Shown: positions 23,722-35,952 of the stretch, one piece after another
Layout: every line of letters starts with the position of its first letter
Numbering within the stretch: the first letter of the stretch is position 1
Assembly: GCF_963924675.1 (NCBI RefSeq)
Contig: NC_089236.1
Location: forward strand, 47,958,500 to 48,022,499
Reading direction: 5' to 3'
Length of the DNA stretch: 64,000 nt
DNA from: Phocoena phocoena
Lineage: Eukaryota > Chordata > Mammalia > Artiodactyla > Phocoenidae
Translations under genes and position numbers: made by a program
The notes under the pieces: generated by a model
Seen by the model: the letters and a program-made list of their open reading frames with translations, nothing else
The model's database searches: none
What the model was told of the DNA's origin: nothing

Positions 23722-23945
23722 TTAGCTAGTGGGAAGCAGCAGCTTAGCACAGGGAGATCAGCTCTGTGCTTTGTGATGACCTAGAGGGGTGGGATAGGGA
23801 GGGTGGGAGGGAGGCTTAAGAGGGAGGGGATATGAGGACTTACGTATGCGTATGGCTGATTCACTTTGGTGTACAACAGAAGCTAACACAGTATTGTGAA
23901 GCAATTATACTCCAGTAAAGATCTATTTAAAAAAAATTAAAAAAC
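23722..23945 (+). mobile_element. 5'-truncated LINE-1 3' UTR (type I) inserted beside/into L2
   Basis: It contains AGCTAGTGGGAAGCAGCAGC, GATCAGCTCTGTGCTTTGTG, a G-rich tract (23788-23815) and an end with TCCAGTAAAG, where the usual AATAAAG is mutated to AGTAAAG. It is flanked by AATAGTGCATTAG (23709-23721) and AATAGCATATTAG (23946-23958), a diverged target-site duplication. Confidence 0.88.
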
Positions 23946-23958
23946 AATAGCATATTAG

Positions 23959-24407
23959 ATGACAGAAAATGCTAAGGAGAAAAACAAAGCAGGGGTGGAG
24001 AATACAAAAAGTTAACAAAGGTTACAGTTCTAAGAAGGGTGATCAATAAAGGCTCATTAAGGCAGGAATATTTGAATATCTTAGGAGACTCTCACATGTT
24101 TTGTTAAAACATTTGTTTGACATAACTAACTCTTAGATAGTCTTGTTGAGTTCTAAGAATTACCAAAAACCATTTGTTTTGCGATTACTCAAAAACCATT
24201 TGTTTAGCCATACATTCTGGAATTTTCTAGGAGTTAACATCAACCTTATGAATTTTCCCTGTTTTTTCCCAGAATCAGTAATTTCAGAGATAACCATAAG
24301 AAAACACCAAATACTGGTATATATAAAAATAGAAAATGCAAGGCCACATTGCAACTACACAACTATTTGTTTTCCAACACGGAAAAATATCATGAAAGTT
24401 GTTATTT
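23959..24407. other. Non-genic DNA
   Basis: AT-rich. It contains a local near-duplication of AAAACCATTTGTTTTGC-like sequence (24163-24210). No gene was recognised. Confidence 0.55.
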
Positions 24408-24421
24408 AAAAAACAGGCTTT

Positions 24422-24626
24422 GGGCTTCCCTGGTGGTGCAGTGGTTGAGAGTCTGCCTGCCGATGCAGGGGACACGGGTTCGTGCCCTGGTCTGGGAAGA
24501 TCCCACATGCCGCGGAGCGGCTAGGCCCGTGAGCCATGGCCGCTGAGCCTGCGTGTCCGGAGCCTGTGCTCCGCAATGGGAGAGGCCACAACAGTGAGAG
24601 GCCCGCGTACCACAAAAAATAAAAAT
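24422..24626 (+). mobile_element. CHR-2-type SINE
   Basis: A complete sense copy with an A-rich tail broken by T (CAAAAAATAAAAATAAAA). Duplication AAAAAACAGGCTT (24408-24420) versus AAAAAACAGGTTT (24627-24639), one mismatch. Confidence 0.95.
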
Positions 24627-24639
24627 AAAAAACAGGTTT

Positions 24640-26055
24640 TTCCCTTCTGCACTTTTATCTACTGAAAAAACATCCATGTTTATTGTTATTATTCTTATAG
24701 CCAGCTACCCAAGTTCCTAAGAACTCAGCAATAAACTGTCAAGTGGCCACCTGGGTAGATGAGAAAAATTGTGGGAGAAAAAACAGAATGAACCTTTAAA
24801 ACACCTTTTTGCAGAGAACTGTATTTCACCTTTTTGTCTCAGCCTGAACTAATAAAGACATAATTTATTTATCCTCAAGCACCTCAAGTCAAATATAGAG
24901 TCTTCGGGGCCCGGTGAATGTCTTTTTATGCCACTTTACACTTGGTTCACAGAAAAACAATGAGTTCAAGTAATTTGGCCAAGGTTACATGCAATTGAGT
25001 TTCTGGCTTTGTCTGTTTTAAAACTGGAAAGCTTAATGGTTTCCCCTTCTTATTGTACTCACCAGAATCCATTGTCTCTTTCTTCACTTCTCTGCCCAGT
25101 TCTTCAGAAAACATTTAAAATCTTTAACTGCTTTGGTCATTTTAGTTCTTCCAAATTGGGCAATTACACAATTGCTTCATGTCCAGTATAATTAGTTACT
25201 GTAAAATGTCCAGAAAAAAATGGGGCATCGTTAGGAAAAAAAGGGGGGACTGGGTAAAACAAAATGAAATGAAAGCAAAATCAAACAAAAGAACTTTATA
25301 CAGAATAAATAATATCTTTGAATCAGACTTCCCAGGGTCATGCACAAGATCTGATGATTTATTCAGCTTTGTTTGGGCAAGGTATCCAATGATGAGTCAG
25401 AAAATTAAGCTATCACCTCTTCTCAATAAGCTATACTAAAGAATTCATAGGCTGCTTATTAAGCTTCAAGCTATACTGGTCTTTGTATAATAGGAAATCT
25501 TTATTTTTTGCTTTCTTTCTATTTAGCAAATTTTCAGGATGATTAATTGTCTTACTTCAGCAAATTAGAACTCATCTTCTAGAATTTCTTTTCTCCATGC
25601 CTGAATTCTCTTTATTTTTTCCTGGGTTTTGGAATCAGTCCTAGATTCAGATCCTGTGTCTTTCAGTTGTGTTCTGAATGCTGTGTGTGACATGGGCTTG
25701 TTATTTACCTCTCTGAAATTCATTTTATGCTTAAATGGCAACAAATAGTACCAAATTCTTCCAAAGGTTATTTCGAGAACTAGATAAATAATAAATATGA
25801 TAGTACTCACAGTTATTGTTTAAATCAATGTTCATTTCCTCCTCACCAGAAATTTTCCTTGTTCGCTTAAAACAAGATTTCTTATTACAAAAGTTTTACA
25901 GGATAATTGTCAAACATCTAGAAAACAGAGACAACTAAAATGAAGAAAATTGTAATTATTCCTATTCCTCATAATTAAAGCTAATCAGATTAACATTTTA
26001 TATATATCTTAATACTCTTTCCTTCTGTAGGTACATAGAATATTTTTTTTAGTTG
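24640..26055. other. Non-genic unique DNA
   Basis: No gene supported. Open frames of 60-86 codons have no recognisable domains. Confidence 0.55.
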
Positions 26056-26059
26056 TAGC

Positions 26060-26165
26060 ACTAACGTAACTCACTATTAAAGTATAACATACATACCAAA
26101 AATTGCATAAATCGATGAATTTTCACCAAGTGAACACACCTGATATCACTACTTGCGATGTTCTT
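26060..26165. repeat. Possible ancient L1M-related fragment
   Basis: TATTAAAGTATAACATACAT, then AAATCGATGAATTTTCACCA, then AGTGAACACACCTGATATCA recall a widespread old mammalian repeat segment. I cannot assign the family or orientation securely. Confidence 0.35.
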
Positions 26166-26179
26166 TTGGACTTAACGAT

Positions 26180-26425
26180 GCATCAGGACCACAACAGCAT
26201 AGGAGCCAGGCTCTGAGGCCAGGTTGCCTGAGGTTGAGTTCTGCTCTGCAGTTTCCTGGTGATGTGACCTGGGATGAGCTATTTAACCTTTTAAGGGCAG
26301 TTACCTGTTAAATGGGAATAGTTTCTCCAATTATGAAGGTTAGATGAGTTAATGTAAATAACTTGCTTAGAACAACATGAGACATATAGCATGTACCCAA
26401 TAAGGTAAGCTATTATTATTATTCA
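26180..26425 (+). repeat. MIR SINE
   Basis: Sense MIR: GCATAGGAGCCAGGCTCTGA, GCCTGAGGTTGAGTTCTGCT, GATGTGACCTGGGATGAGCT, CTGTTAAATGGGAATAGTTT, AAGGTTAGATGAGTTAATGT, then an AATAAGGTAAGCTATTATTA end. Confidence 0.8.
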
Positions 26426-26900
26426 CTATCTGGAGAACCACAGTAATTACACATTCCCTGTGTGCATCAGAGTCATTTTTCTCTTGAAGAATTTGGTTAG
26501 CTCTCTAAAAGTCTTTTCTGATTTCCTCATATGCAATTAACCAAATGGAAAGTAATCACCATTCTCACAATAAACTGCATGTTTCCATTTGAGATCAGAT
26601 TCCCTCAGCTGGTACCAACACTGCAAAACGCCCCCAAACACACCCTAACCTATCTTTCCAAACATAAATCCTTTTATTCCCTTCTATAAACACTCCTATC
26701 AGGCAACTCATTCTCCTTTAAACACGCCTCACTCTTTTCTGCCTCTGGCTTTGGGTTTACATCTCCCTGCCCTTTTGAAACGCCTTTTACTATCAAACTT
26801 TCAAAATTTCCCACACTCCTCTGGGAAGAGCTTCATCTCCCTCTGAACTCAATGTCACCCTCCCCTGGCAGTCGTCATGCGCTGTCTTCATCACAACAAA
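26426..26900. other. Non-genic DNA
   Basis: C-rich patch 26625-26880 (CTCCCTGCCCTTTTGAAACG). Possibly remote L2, but too diverged to call. Confidence 0.4.
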
Positions 26901-26902
26901 GC

Positions 26903-27025
26903 AGTTCACAAGTATAGATGGCACTTCACATCCCCCAAAATGCTTTCACAGACAGTCTCTTTTGACCCTCACAGCAATCCAATGAGATACTAAAACTGTG
27001 ATCATTATCCGCATTTTACCCTGAA
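26903..27025 (-). repeat. MIR-class SINE fragment
   Basis: GATGGCACTTCACATCCCCC, then TTTTGACCCTCACAGCAATC, then ATCATTATCCGCATTTTACC match the reversed MIR tail. Confidence 0.5.
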
Positions 27026-27317
27026 AACACAACTAGCCCCTGCCCAGTATGAAAGCTCCTCCAGACCAAAGAGATCACACTTCTTTTAGTTTTCTTGCCC
27101 ACAAGACATATTTACTCTAGAATTGATCTACTGACTAAATCATTGTTATCCGTAAAAATAGAAAACACTTTTGGGCTTGCTATCGTACATCCCTCTGGCG
27201 TAAATACATACAGTTATTATTTATTTAACAGTGTACTGAATGTCTGCCATGTGCAGGCACTGTGCTCCATCTTGGGACCCTTTGCTAGGAATCTGCTTCT
27301 CTGTCTGTATTGAGATT

Positions 27318-27555
27318 ATGTGAAAGAGCATTGGGGTACCTGCTGGAAGACCTAGGGTCGAGTACTGCTTCCACTAACATACATACAGGGTTATCTTGTG
27401 CGTTTCTGGACCTGAGTTTCCTTATCTACAATATGGAGATGATAATTGCTGATCTGACCCCCTCATGAGATTATTACGAAGATCAAACATGATATGCAAG
27501 TACTTTGTGTGCTTTATGAAAATATGAAAGTATCAATGTTGTGCAATTATTAAGA
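27318..27555 (+). repeat. MIR SINE, diverged
   Basis: AAAGAGCATTGGGGTACCTG, GTTTCTGGACCTGAGTTTCC, ACAATATGGAGATGATAATT, ATGAGATTATTACGAAGATC and AAGTACTTTGTGTGCTTTAT occur in sense MIR order. Confidence 0.7.
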
Positions 27556-27712
27556 GATGTTTCTTGCCCTTGCCTTCCCACAGTCCAGTTGAGAAGATAA
27601 GAACTATACATAAGAAAAATTCTAATATAAAATGACATATGATGATCAGTAACAGAATGTGCAAATGTATGATAACCTAGAGAGAACGTGAAAAAGTAAC
27701 ACTGAGCTTTTA

Positions 27713-28006
27713 TTTTTTTTTAATAAATTTATTTTATTTATTTTTGGCTGCATTGGGTCTTCGTTGCTGCACGCGGCCTCTCTCTAGTTGCGGTGAGCAG
27801 GGGCTGCTCTTCATTGCAGTGCAGGGGCTTCTCATTGCGGTGGCTTCTCTTGTGGAGTTTGGGCTCTAGGCGCACAAGCTTCAGTAGTTGTGACACACGG
27901 GCTTAGTTGCTCTGCGGTACGTGGGATCTTCCTGGACCAGGGCTTGAACCCGTGTCCCCTGCACTGGCAGGCAGATTCTTGACCACTGCACCACCAGGGA
28001 AGTCCT
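27713..28006 (-). mobile_element. Long CHR-type SINE (older subfamily)
   Basis: The same long form as at 22644-22932: TTGGCTGCATTGGGTCTTCG at the tail side and GGCAGGCAGATTCTTGACCA at the head side. Duplication ACACTGAGCTTTTA is identical at 27699-27712 and 28007-28020. Confidence 0.93.
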
Positions 28007-28020
28007 ACACTGAGCTTTTA

Positions 28021-31000
28021 AATTCAGAAGATTAAAACATTATTCCAAATCTTAGTTTGTCCTATAATTTATTAATGTGAAAATATTAAGTCTTCTTGTG
28101 GGAATTGACTTTCCATCAGAAATTGGATTACTCATTTGGGATCTTTAAATGTTTTTAACACCCTGGATTACTGTGGCAGTACCTTACCCAGGTTCATTTT
28201 GTTCTTTTACACCAGTTCCAATGAAATTGCAAGAGTTATTGCCCCCTGATTTCTGAGGGAGAAAGAATAAGAGAAAATGTAAGGAAGCTGATCTTTGATC
28301 TCTGTGCACATCAATTACAGGTAATAAATGTCCCTGCAGTTGGAACTAAGACAGGATCTCAAAAGCACATGGACTTTTCCTATTAGAAAATATAAACCAA
28401 ATAGTGACCATTTGTTGTTTAGATTTATTTTTGTTAGTAATGTAACTGAAAAAACAACCCAGCATTGAAGGATGTATCATTTTTTAATCTCAGCACTTTT
28501 AGCTACTGCCAACAACAGATAGAGTATCTTATTGCAATAATTCAAGGATTTCTCTATTAGTTTCTCTAAGCCCTTAAAGCAAATGAAGCTCTTAGGATAT
28601 AAAACACCTTCTTTCTCTATTTTTTTTCTCACCTCTCAAGCCTAAATGCATTTCAGGGTAGAATTTTAAATGAACTAGATAAATGAAATTCTATCTAACT
28701 GTATTAATTTTTGACACACTTTTTATGATTCTTTTAAAAAGAACATAGAAACGAATTGCAGCCCTGGCTGCCATACAGTCATGATGAATAGCATGCTACA
28801 AATAATATTTTTTTTCAAACATTTGAAAGAACAATTTAGATGTTTAATCTCTTAGGTGGTTTTACAAACACCCTCCATTGATAATTGACCAAGGAGCTAG
28901 GAATGAGGTTTCTTAAACAAAGAAAACCACTCGTATATTAAAGGAAGCATTTTCATACTTTTTCTCCCTGTTGTTTAACCTTTTGTTCCCATCACAAATA
29001 TCTACCCGTAGTTCTTATCTCTGACCTTGAGGAACTGTATAGTTTTATCGAGACTTCCTTTTAGCTCACAGATGACCTTCAGTGGATGTCATTGAGCTCT
29101 GACCCGCCTCAGTGATCAGCTCACACAAAATACATATGCTGAACAGTGCTGGTGTGTGCAGTAGGGGTAAGTGAATTATTTACAAAAATTTGAGTTGACA
29201 CCTTTTATCAAATGTGGAAAGATGAAGACAAAACAGCTGCTATTGCTGTCGTAAGCAATCTGCTGGTGATTGAATAAAAGTGTCAAGAAAATGGCTGCTT
29301 GATGGCCTTTTGTTCTCCCTCATCCAGCTTGATGTTTGTTTGAGCTGTCAGTTAGGAATCACGGCGGTGTGATTTATCAATAGACTGAGTGACCTTCTCT
29401 TTCATCTTGAAGTAGAACTAGAAGACAGTGCCCTCTACTGTGAATACACAGCACTTCCTCAGTGTGCCATTCGTCTGAGTGATTAGTTTGCATTTGCTAG
29501 AAGCAACTCACCCTTACAACACTTATGGCTTTTTAAATTTTGTCCTGTTTCCATTGCCTCCATATGTTTATTTAAAATTAGAAAAAAAAAAATTTTAAAG
29601 CCTTCAAGCATATTTCTATACCTTCCAGCAAACTAATTTAGAAAATCATTATTTCATATTAAAATGCTTCCTCCTTGCTAATTAGACTGCAGAATAAGGA
29701 AACATTATGTTTGATAGCAAACTGAATCTTTAAATAGTGTTTGGATTATATTGTTATTAATAACGCATTAGCATTAACTCGAATTATTTTGTGGTCTCTA
29801 TAAAAAGATGGATTTAGACTTATTTTTCTGTCATACCATCATGGTCTCCTCAGGAAAAGATATTATTATCAATCAGCTTTATGGATTTTTGAGTGGTATG
29901 AAACCATAGTGGAACAGGACCTTACAAATGAATATTCCCACTGCTATTGTGTAGATATATGCATTTTTTTAAAGTAGGACTTTCTAATTTAATGGAGTTT
30001 TTATATATAAAACCCAAATAAGATAAAAGTAAATTATGAGAATAAGGTTATTCTAGCGGTTGTTGAAAAGGAAATCGTGAATCTATTTAAAATAATTAAA
30101 ATAGCATTATCTGATTTCCAAAAACACGTAATCTTTTAAGATTAATCAGATCTAATTTGCTACAATAGGCAGCAAGTTTTTTTTCTTTTAAAAACTGTTA
30201 GATATACACTATTTCAAATACATTTATTTTCCCCCAAGGTATTTCATAATAATTTTTTATGTTAACTTCTTATTTTGTATTTTTATGTCAGACATGAAAA
30301 ATCATTGTGTAAGTAAGTATTATTTTGTTGGCTGAATCACAGATTTAACTCCTTAAAGATACTTTTCCAGGGCCGTCTTTCCTCAACGTCTCTTAGATGT
30401 TTTCATAGCACCACAGATTAGAGAAGACCAGGTGAGGTTCAGAAAAAGATGTGCTTCCCCAATTCACAAAATTTCCACTTTGTACTCCATGCCGTTTCCT
30501 CCCTGATTTAATTTTGAGTGACCGTTAGGTGGTTACCTCACTCTCACTTAAATTCACAGAAGCGCCACAAACAGACCAAGCTTGGGGTTCAGACTTCAAT
30601 TCCTGGCACGAGCTTTGACTTTTTCCTCTCCGTCCTGATATAATACACACCATGACTTGTTCATAAAAGATCTGCAGCAAAGTTGAATAATATGTAAATT
30701 TTATGTTGTAATGAATTAGGTCCTAAGATCTTTAAAGGTCAGACACCTGGTATAATATATCACATGCTTTAATATCAACTGCAAAATAACTGTAATAAAT
30801 TTTTCCAACACCACATCCTCACACACTGTTACCCACAAGGAAGCACCAAAGGAAATGTGTCATTTGTCAAAACATGCAGAAAAACTGGCATGTGTACAAG
30901 TCACTTTAAAAGTAATGATCCGATTCGAAATATCTTTCCAAATGAATATTTTGTGGTTGAACAAAGAAAAACACATTAATGATTGACTGAAATCATCTCC

Positions 31001-32230
31001 TGATATGTAAAAAGAAGAAGGAGGAACAAACAACTAACATTCTAGGATATACGATCAAATCATTTTAATTAGTTACAAGATAAATGTATAATTTATAGGC
31101 AAAGAGCCTTATTTGATTATCTTTAAGGAAAAACTCAACAAGCATGGAAATTTAAGTATGGATGAGTGAGTGGTCTATTATAAAGATGTATAGCTTTCTG
31201 AGTTATAGAAATTTTATAATTGCTATTAAAATTAAAATATTTATTTCTTTTATAATGTTATTTGCAAGCTTCAGTTACAAGTCTCTATTATAAGAACATA
31301 TCTATTAGCAAGGGAAGAAAAGAGATTTGCTCACGAAAAGAGCAGGCTTTAGAGATATTTTTTTAAAAAGTGCAAACCCACGTAAATATCTGCTCTCATT
31401 CTCACCCACCCCATGTCCCTCTACTCAAATAGTGTATTTTATTAACTTAAGATAAGTGAAATGCACATATAAGCAGAAATGTTCATCTTTAGAATTTCTA
31501 GTGTCTCTGACATGTATTTGTAATGCTATTGAAGGTATGCCCTTAAAAATATACATTGGAAGCAGTTATTTTATATACCACCCACCCCCCACCTATTTGA
31601 CCATGAATTTTCAGGAGGGATTGAGACTGTATTTGAGAAATAATTGAATGGTTTATCAATTTAAATAGGATTCATGTTTTAAACTTGAATATGCTTAAAG
31701 ACTGTGATCACCTAAACAACCACACTTATTTTTTTCCAAGCTATTCTAGAATGTTCCTGTTCGTATGTATATATGACATCAGTCAATAGTCAAAAAATGA
31801 AGTGGAAATTTTGTCTAGATCATTAAGAGGTACCCTATGAGTAAAAAAAAAAAAAATTGAATCCAGTGTAGTTTTAGTATTTGAAAGTTCTGGAAAATTG
31901 CCCAAATCCCACCATTTTTAATACATATACATAAAGTTAATCAGAATATTCATAACGTTTATAGCCGGATCTAAAATGGACTTTCTAAGCTGGGAAGGAT
32001 GACCTCCACGCCCTCACAAGCAGCTGAACACCTGTGTTCCTGCTCCCAACAAATCCAATGTAGAACTGATTAGACAAACTGAAGGGAGTAAGGAGCTCTA
32101 GAATGAAACTTTCTGGGTTTCAATTAATTTGTTCAAGATGGGCAGAGGTTGTAAAGAAACAATTTAAAGAAAAGCAATGCACAGTAATCAAAGAAAAGCA
32201 ATTTACAGTAAAATGACCAAAATAAAATTT
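28021..32230. other. Longest nearly repeat-free interval; candidate regulatory DNA
   Basis: About 4.2 kb of AT-rich unique sequence with no recognised LINE or SINE insertion, in a window otherwise dense with them. No open frame longer than about 65 codons. The block 29060-29520 has higher complexity and several homeodomain/E-box-like motifs (see findings). Short A-runs lie at 29580-29593 and 31842-31854. Confidence 0.5.
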
Positions 32231-32370
32231 TAGACCATTACACATAACATTCATGCGGGTGTTGGAAGAAGTACACGTTCATCCTCTGCTGGTAGAAGTG
32301 TAAATTTCTTTAGCTTTCTAGAAAATAATTCCAGATAGTAAGGATTTGGTAAACAATTTGGTAATATGAC

Positions 32371-32615
32371 CCATTCATTCTACAAATGTTTACTGAATGC
32401 TTAGTTTGTGCCTGACAGTACACAAAGAGACAAAAATCCCTGTTTTCTTGGAGCTGATATTCTGGTGGGGGGAGATAGACAATAAGCAAGCAAATGATTA
32501 AATAACATGTCAGATGTTGGTAAGAGCAATGGAGAAATTGTTTTAATTGGCAGGGAAGGGAGCAGAGGTGTATGGCTGTTTTAAGTAGAATGGTCAAAGG
32601 TCGCTTCCATGGAAG
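32371..32615 (-). repeat. L2 LINE fragment
   Basis: The reverse L2 3' end reads TTCATTCTACAAATGTTTAC, TGAATGCTTAGTTTGTGCCT, AAAAATCCCTGTTTTCTTGG, GAGATAGACAATAAGCAAGC, then AGTAGAATGGTCAAAGGTCG. The preceding 120 bases (32235-32350) have L1M-like ORF2 flavour but are too weak to call. Confidence 0.7.
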
Positions 32616-33060
32616 AGAGGGTTATGGCAGGTAGGAGCCACAGCCACGGGTGATCCCGGAATCCTACCTAGACCAAGCTCCATGCCATCAGATTGGTTTA
32701 CTGCCAGTCACAAGGGTGGAGGAAACGCCCACCTCACAGCATGCTCTCTGCTGTGGTGACCAAGCGGCAGACCCACCGCCTGAATATCCCTGTACTGGAG
32801 AACCCACCCATCTCAGCCAGTGATACCCAGGCCCTTGGGAACCAACTTCAGAGCTGACAAGCAGCTGAGCCCTGGTGCTGGAATGGGCAGCAGGACAGGA
32901 CAAAGCCCCTTGCAAGCCTCTGAGCAAGGGGAAGTTGGGGGGACAGCCCACTAAGCCCACTATGACATCTCCATAAGCACTCATCCTGGCTCTCCCCTTC
33001 CTGTCCTGGCTCCGAGTTTTCTCTGAAAGAACTCACATTGGCGCGTTTCATTTATCCTAG
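32616..33060. other. GC-richer non-repeat patch, identity unknown
   Basis: Distinctly higher GC than the flanks. On the plus strand an ATG at about 32740 opens a 37-codon frame (MLSAVVTKRQTHRLNIPVLE...) with a TGA stop. On the minus strand open frames of 98 and 67 codons overlap (32688-33051). It could be a degraded processed pseudogene or an old LTR piece. I recognise no family and call no gene. Confidence 0.35.
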
Positions 33061-33246
33061 GGAATTAAGCAGAAGGCAAAACCAAATATATGCTTAAAGT
33101 TCTTCGTCAGTTATTTACAATAGAAATATTCAGTGAAAGGCAGGACTGTAACTTATACTTACAATGATTTAAACGTAGATATGCATAGGAAAATTACAGA
33201 AAACAAATTCACTAATGTGTCAGGTTATAATTTATAACCTGTTGTA

Positions 33247-33454
33247 AAGGAGGTTAGCAAACTATGGCCCAAGGTGCCAAATCTTACCCAAAGCTTGTTT
33301 TTTTTTTTAAGTTTTTGAACACAGCTGTGCCCATTCATGTAGCTGCCTTTGCAATACGACAGCAGAGCTGAGTGGTCGCCACAGAGAGCACACGGCCTAC
33401 AAACCTAAAATATCAACCACCTGACCCTTGACAGAAAACGTTTGCTAGTCCTTG
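33247..33454. mobile_element. hAT-type DNA transposon fossil (MER58-like)
   Basis: Terminal inverted repeats are visible: GGTTAGCAAACTATGGCCC at the left and GTTTGCTAGTCCTTG at the right (reverse complement CAAGGACTAGCAAAC). The interior AATCTTACCCAAAGCTTG and GAGTGGTCGCCACAGAGAGC resembles old hAT-Charlie non-autonomous elements. The exact family name is from memory. Confidence 0.65.
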
Positions 33455-33710
33455 ATCTGCAGAGTTCAGTTTTAGATGTTCTAATTTCTTCCTTGTGTCT
33501 CTGTATTTCTATCTTCTCTACAGATAAAAATATATGATGGTTATAGTCAGAAAAGAAAGATAAACAAACAATTTTGTTTTTTTCTACAGTCATGGGAATA
33601 TACCATAAAATGATGGATCGCTATCAAGAGATCCAGCTTGGTCCTCAGCCATAGTTAAATAGCTTATAATGGGAGCTATACAATCACTATTTATGCCACC
33701 AACGTTTGTT

Positions 33711-33956
33711 GCTCGCACTTACCACATTTCAGGTATTGGCTCTAAGTGCTTTGCAACTATTACCTCCTAATCCTCATAATAATTCTATGAGACAGGAATT
33801 ATTTTTATCCCCTTTTACAGATGAGGAAACCAAAAAACAAAAGAGTTAAATAATTCATCCAAGGTCACACATTTGTACACAGGAGACAGGATTCGAATCC
33901 AAGCAGTCTACAGCCAAGGTCTGTACTCTAAGTCCTGTACTGTGCTGCCTCCTTGT
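33711..33956 (-). repeat. MIR SINE, near full length
   Basis: Reverse MIR with nearly every landmark: CACATTTCAGGTATTGGCTC, TAATCCTCATAATAATTCTA, TTTTTATCCCCTTTTACAGA, TGAGGAAACCAAAAAACAAA, CCAAGGTCACACATTTGTAC, GGATTCGAATCCAAGCAGTC, CTGTACTGTGCTGCCTCC. Confidence 0.9.
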
Positions 33957-34173
33957 GACTATTTAATTCTTGTACTGCCTTCTTACAAGAAAAATGTACT
34001 TTGTTCAGGGTAAAAGTTAGTTGTCTCAAGTTAATACTTGAAGTCCAAAAACTTTTGCAGAGGCTGAAAGGGGAAAGAGGTGGGTGGGAGACAGGAAAGA
34101 AGGAATAGATGTGGGAGGTTGAATTTTCATAGTCCCAACTGGTTTAAAAAAGTGGGTCATGGAAAGGAGTCTG

Positions 34174-34596
34174 GTGCATTAGTCAAGGTTCTCCAGAGAA
34201 AGAGAACCAATAGAATGTGTGTGTTTATATAGAGAGATTTATTTTAAGGAACTGGCTCACAGAAGTGTGGAAACTGGCAAGTCCAAATTCTATGGGGCAG
34301 GTCAGCAGGCTGGAGACCCAGGGAAGAGGTAATATTGCCGCTCGAGTCTGAAGTCCATCTGGAGGCAGAATTCCTTCTTTCTTGGAGGACTTTGTTCTTT
34401 TTCTCTTAAGGTCTTCAACTGATTGGATGAGGTCCACCCACATTATGGAGGGCAATCTGCTTTACTCAAAGTCTACTGATTTAAATGTTACTCTCATCAA
34501 AAAAAAATACCTTCACAGCAATATCTAGACTGGTGTTTGACCAAATATCTGGGTACCACGACCAATGCAAGTTGACACATAAAATTAACCATCACA
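34174..34596 (-). repeat. Ancient interspersed repeat, L1M-like 3' end (name uncertain)
   Basis: It begins GCATTAGTCAAGGTTCTCCA, GAGAAAGAGAACCAATAGAA. The middle is AACTGGCTCACAGAAGTGTG and GATTGGATGAGGTCCACCCA. It ends AGTTGACACATAAAATTAAC, CATCACA. This is a very common mammalian dispersed repeat that I recall in antisense. I am sure it is a repeat but not of its formal name. Confidence 0.7.
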
Positions 34597-35950
34597 TCTG
34601 AGTAAATCAGTGAGAAAAAGGGAAAGACTAGAAAGAGGAGCGGAGTAAGGGACACAGTTACAGTATGGAGAGGAGCAGATACTTCTCTTTCCTCAAGGAG
34701 TTTCCAATCTATCAAGAGACAAGCCAACAGAAAAGTCATGGTTGTAGATGGGCTGGTGCTTTGACTCCAAACAAGGATTTGGATCCATCTAAGCATGGGT
34801 GGTCAGTGGGTGGACAAGCAGCCTGGGAAAGTGGCTTTAGGGTTTAGCTTGGAGGGGCAGGGAAGCTTGGTCAAGAGGGATTGTAAGTGGGATAGGAGTT
34901 GGAAAGGACAGCAAGGAGCTTAATATCTTGTCCTACATCCTATGCTGCAGGTAAAGGCAGAAAGACTTGTCTTCATTAGACATTCTGTGACCCTCCAGGC
35001 ATCAGCCATGCTGCTTTGGTCAACAGGAGGCCATGCATTGAGAGTGGGGCAGGGCAGCCTGGCTTCAGCTTCCATGTGAGGAGGGCTCCAAGGACCCTCT
35101 TCACCACTTTCACCCATTCAGGGTTTACAGCTTGGGTAGGTCCAGGGAACAACACTCTGCATCTCCAAGTGGTGTGGTAAGACCACAAGCAAGTATTGAA
35201 AGAACTGTGGAGCAACAGATATGGGTGAGGCTGGATGGGAGGTAACTGCAGGTTAGCAGATGTCAGACAGACCCAGAGAATCTTCAGGATACTGAAGGCT
35301 GGCCTGGGTTACCGGAGATTTAGAGTTGAGTTAATGCTACTCTTACTTAACGAGGGTTAGTGCCCATAGGCTGAGGAGACTCTGGTGGCAGTACTGTATG
35401 ATGCTTGTTTTCATGGATGTAAGCACAACGTGACACAGAGCAGAGAGGTTCAAGAGATCCTTGGAGTTCGGGCTGTTGTGCATAAATACGTGTAACTTGA
35501 ACATGGAATATATGTGGAGGTGAGGGTCAAACGGGAATCACAGCTTCTATGACTTCAGAGACTTTTTCAGATTGAAACTTCTTCAGATTAAATCATTGAG
35601 CCACAATGATTCTTCCTTCCATTTCCTTCCACCCATTACCCCGCCCACCCCACTCTCCCTCCCTTCACCGCAAATTCATCTTCCTTATTGTGCATCCTCC
35701 CTCTGGCAAAAATCTCCATATTCATTTGGAGACCAATAATTACCAAATTTGATTGAATGGAAACAAAAGCAGAATGTAAGCTCTATCAAGGCAAGAGTTT
35801 CGTTTCTGTTGTTCACTATTTTATCCTTGGTGCTTGAAAGAGAGTCAACAGACAAGATATATTGCTAAGAAAAAGAAAGTCAACTCAGTTTCCTTATATT
35901 TGGGAGATCATAACAATTTGCGATACCAAAGGGAAGCCCAGGAATAGGTC
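34597..35950. other. Non-genic DNA
   Basis: A GC-moderate stretch with several 60-99 codon frames on both strands that overlap and mirror each other. None has a recognisable domain. No promoter, splice pattern or RNA gene that I can defend. Confidence 0.5.
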
Positions 35951-35952
35951 AG

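Noticed and set aside
24406..24677. Frames translating as SGHGSRAQPLRGMWDLPGPG or PLPLRSTGSGRAGSAAMAHG types, found at every CHR-2 SINE
   Set aside because: These are SINE sequence read in arbitrary frames (both strands). They are not proteins, and their recurrence is due to the repeat.
34597..35250. Possible exons in the GC-moderate stretch (frames at 34665-34847 and 34920-35215)
   Set aside because: Short overlapping frames on both strands with no acceptor/donor pairs or domains I can defend.
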